From: Psilocybe azurescens
Lineage: Eukaryota; Basidiomycota; Agaricomycetes; Agaricales; Agrocybaceae
DNA length: 21,924 nt
Reading direction: 5' to 3'
Assembly: GCA_023853785.1 (NCBI GenBank)
Contig: JAJIRX010000638.1
Coordinates: forward strand, 1 to 21,924
Made by a program: the position numbers and the translations under genes. Every line of letters begins with the position of its first letter. Position 1 is the first letter of the stretch. Under the pieces are notes generated by a model. The model saw nothing but the letters and a program-made list of their open reading frames with translations. It was not told where the DNA came from and made no database searches. Below, in pieces: positions 19,960 through 21,924 of the stretch.

Positions 19960-20976
19960 TCAATTGAATAGGGCAAGGTGGGAGATAGTATCACGAAGAT
20001 TCCATGGAAACGTAGGAAGCATAGTCGGGAGCGCGCCACCAAATTCTATCGGTACTGGGTGTTGAATGGGCCAATCTTCAACGGGACATCCATCGTACAG
20101 CTTCTCCGGAACAAGCAGGGCGGGGACAATATTCTCCCATTGATATTCCAGATAGCTGACCCAATCCGCGTGAGGTACGTTGATGTAGCCATCGGACTCA
20201 TCGTCCGAGTCATCATCAGAATCGGGGTATCTTCCGTGGGCAATGTTAGATGCCTCCTCGCCTTCCATGACATTGGTGACATAAACACGACCAAAAATAT
20301 CTGGCTCGTCTTCGGCAAATACTAGCCAATCCGTGGTGCAACTTTCTCTCCAAATCAAAAGTGCAGGAATAAATTTGACTTGAGGGGTCTGGTTTTTGTA
20401 CAACACCGCAAAGAGTTGGGGGACTCGTTATTATATCCCAACCAGTTGACACCAAATCTTCGCCGGCAATTGTTTGCTCCACCATTCCTGAACTGAATCC
20501 CAGGCCATGTGCATGCTATGACAAGTCGGGCGGGCCATTCGAGGATCCACATCCGAAATTCCTCTGGAATCACGGGGTATTGGGCAAGTAACGAGTCGAT
20601 GTACGCCTGCCTGTCGAATGGATGAAGATTGTCCAAGGACCATGTGAGCGAGTTTTCAAAATGGGGAGTGTGTATAATCTTATGGTATAGAGCAAGCAAA
20701 CGGCTTCGGATTGGATGCAGCTCAGCTATTGGTAGAAGATGCTGCCATTCTTTACAAACGCCATGGGAGATAATGTAGGGCTTGAGTTCCAAAATGAGAA
20801 CATATAAAGAAGTATTTCGACTGGCAGAGATTGGAGAGTAGTAGGAGTTTTTGTGGTGTCGTGGCTCTGGGGTTGTTCGAGGAGTTTCTGTTCACCAAAA
20901 TCAAACGTTGTGTGAACAGCAGAGTCGCCGTACGGAAGGAATTAAATCCATTATAGATGGAGTAGAGTTGGCCCAT
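19960..20976 (-). pseudogene. F-box protein with SUKH-like region, copy C (frameshifted)
   Basis: Same architecture as copies A and B. ATG at 20976; F-box around residues 50-85; SUKH-like part with PALLIW, DWLVFAEDE, GRVYV and WVSYLE in the frame 20406-19960, ending LALFN. Relative to copy B it has three 1-bp losses: an A run at about 20897-20900 (after 25 residues), an A run at about 20791-20794 (inside the F-box), and near 20410-20425 (between the two halves; copy A shares this last change). The whole C-terminal domain is otherwise intact and in frame. The lesion shared with copy A, absent in copy B, supports A and C being closest relatives. Every break is at or next to a homopolymer, so an assembly artefact cannot be excluded. 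Confidence 0.7.
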
Positions 20977-21564
20977 GTAGTTTTGTTAGCACTGGGTGTC
21001 AGAAACAAGGTATAAAGCTGTTAGGTATTGGTTAGGTATCGTTAGGCGCCCTTGGTCGTGAATTGGTCGTAAAACGTGGTGGAAGTGAGGCAAAACCCAC
21101 ACTTGAATTTTCCCCAGGGACGGGCCGTCGGCATTCAACATATCCATGTGATGACTTTGTTTCATCACCTGACTCAAACATCTCGACGCGACTGAATAAT
21201 TTGGCAGTGAATAAGACTAAACCAGACTAAACAGTCGTTGATGAGGTTCGAATGTTCAATTCATATTACAGTTGAACCCCTTTAACCCATACCTCTCGGT
21301 GGACGGCATGAGCTATGGGTTATTGGAGGTTATGGGTTTTGAGAGGTGAATTTTAGGAAATGACGATTTGGTTCCCTCCAAAAGTATGAGTTATGGGGAC
21401 TATGGGCTATGAGAGGTATGGGTTAAGAGGGGTTCAACTGTAGAACGATATCGCTTTGTCTCGACATATACCCTAATTTAATGATGAAGTTTAACAAAGG
21501 GACCCATGAATGTCTCCTGGTGGCGCGGTGCGAAGCAACCTACGCAGATAACGAGATAGTTTAT
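20977..21564. other. Upstream region of F-box copy C with MITE insertion
   Basis: Corresponds to 11899-12264 and 14373-14699. It has the TATAAA-like string (21009-21015, plus-strand view) and inverted CCAAT motifs near 21027 and 21062, then the MITE at 21269-21440 and AT-rich flank. No gene seen. Confidence 0.45.
21269..21440. mobile_element. 172-bp MITE, pogo/Tc1-mariner-like, with TA target duplication
   Basis: Terminal inverted repeats of about 29-30 bp: left end starts CAGTTGAACCCC, right end finishes GGGGTTCAACTG, one indel between arms. TA stands on both sides (21267-21268 and 21441-21442). Two empty sites are in the window, each with a single TA in the same flanks (12190-12191 and 14650-14651), which fixes the borders exactly. 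The interior has repeated tatgggtt/gagaggt motifs and no coding capacity. CAGT-type ends with a TA duplication fit non-autonomous pogo/Tc1-mariner elements. It sits about 290 bp upstream of the F-box copy C start. Confidence 0.9.
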
Positions 21565-21831
21565 TTAAATGCAGTTTGATCGTGCGATGGTTGTCCGCGT
21601 GACTTGCTTCGTTACCTGCCTGTCGACGCGCCGACGCGCGCGAGGCGCCTCAACGCTCATTGCTATCTCTTTGAAGAAAGGTAAAATCTCAATGTCGCCT
21701 TCTGTATAATTCATAACGAAGAGACAAGGCAAATAAATTTGACCCCGGATCAATTTTGGGATAGTAAGCAGACGTTCAATAGTTTTGGGACTCAGTCGTA
21801 GCATCGATTTCACGCACGCCACACATGACAA
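21565..21831 (-). CDS. Uncharacterised small ORF / exon (unit 2 copy)
   Basis: An 88-codon open stretch with the core NYTEGDIEILPFFKEIAMSV shared with 14700-14942. It has about 30 more residues of open frame before the core than the unit 1 copy. After the core it differs from unit 1 because of a 1-bp change in the GC-rich tract near 21640, so the basic tail is read in a different frame. The first codon of the open stretch is TTG, so it is more likely part of an exon than a complete gene. No family recognised. Confidence 0.3.
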   Translation of the reverse strand: MSCVACVKSMLRLSPKTIERLLTIPKLIRGQIYLPCLFVMNYTEGDIEILPFFKEIAMSVEAPRARRRVDRQVTKQVTRTTIARSNCI

Positions 21832-21924
21832 AAGATGTCATAAGGTTTGAGCATCGAAATGGGATATATACATATTGGAGCATTGCGTCCATATCTTACA
21901 AAATGGGAATTATATTAAGCGTGC

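Larger units (their letters stand above)
15918..21924 (+). repeat. Unit 2 of the 8.1-kb direct tandem duplication (continues past the window)
   Basis: Matches unit 1: 15918-16578 to 7821-8482, 17602-21266 to about 8480-12189, and 21441-21924 to about 12192-12264 and 14652-15139. It differs by carrying the 1,023-bp palindrome (16579-17601) and a 172-bp MITE (21269-21440), and by having one gene pair instead of two. It ends at the window edge within the part that in unit 1 leads straight into the SDR stop codon. Confidence 0.9.

Overview
The window looks like genomic DNA from a basidiomycete fungus, probably a mushroom-forming Agaricomycete. The evidence is short GT-AG introns (about 50-65 nt), genes split into many small exons, a SWI/SNF-RSC bromodomain/BAH subunit, a signal-peptide/single-TM protein of a style common in agarics, and F-box proteins of a fungal type. 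All family assignments are by eye from motifs; no database search was run.

Left part (1-7820) is single-copy. An RSC1/RSC2-like chromatin remodelling subunit (+, 261-3396) is followed by a multi-exon type I membrane protein (+, 4495-6236) and a gene-poor AT-rich stretch.

Right part (7821-21924) is a direct tandem duplication of about 8.1 kb (unit 1 7821-15917; unit 2 15918 to beyond the window end). Each unit starts with about 1.4 kb of non-coding DNA. A convergent gene pair follows: a plus-strand protein with a cytidine-deaminase-like zinc signature (CAE ... CxxC), and a minus-strand F-box protein whose C-terminal part resembles a SUKH/SMI1-KNR4 domain. Unit 1 also carries a nested tandem duplication of about 2.5 kb, so the pair is present three times: copy A 9231-11898, copy B 12265-14372 (deaminase-like gene 5'-truncated), copy C 18349-20976. 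At the end of unit 1 lies a minus-strand short-chain dehydrogenase (SDR) gene whose 5' part is cut off by the duplication junction at 15917/15918. Unit 2 runs off the window right where the stop codon of its own SDR copy should be.

Unit 2 carries two extra insertions. One is a 1,023-bp near-perfect giant palindrome with CACTG...CAGTG ends and TGT target duplications (CACTA-like, non-coding). The other is a 172-bp MITE with 29-30-bp inverted repeats and a TA duplication (pogo/Tc1-like). Empty sites are visible in unit 1; the one for the palindrome reads TGTGT, compatible with an excision footprint.

Almost every gene here, including the RSC subunit, has single-base length changes at short homopolymers that break the frame. 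Either the assembly has homopolymer errors or the repeated genes are decaying; both may be true. The most interesting hypothesis is that the amplified deaminase-like / F-box-SUKH pair is a fungal conflict or incompatibility-type module. This is inference from motif resemblance and arrangement, not shown by the sequence alone.
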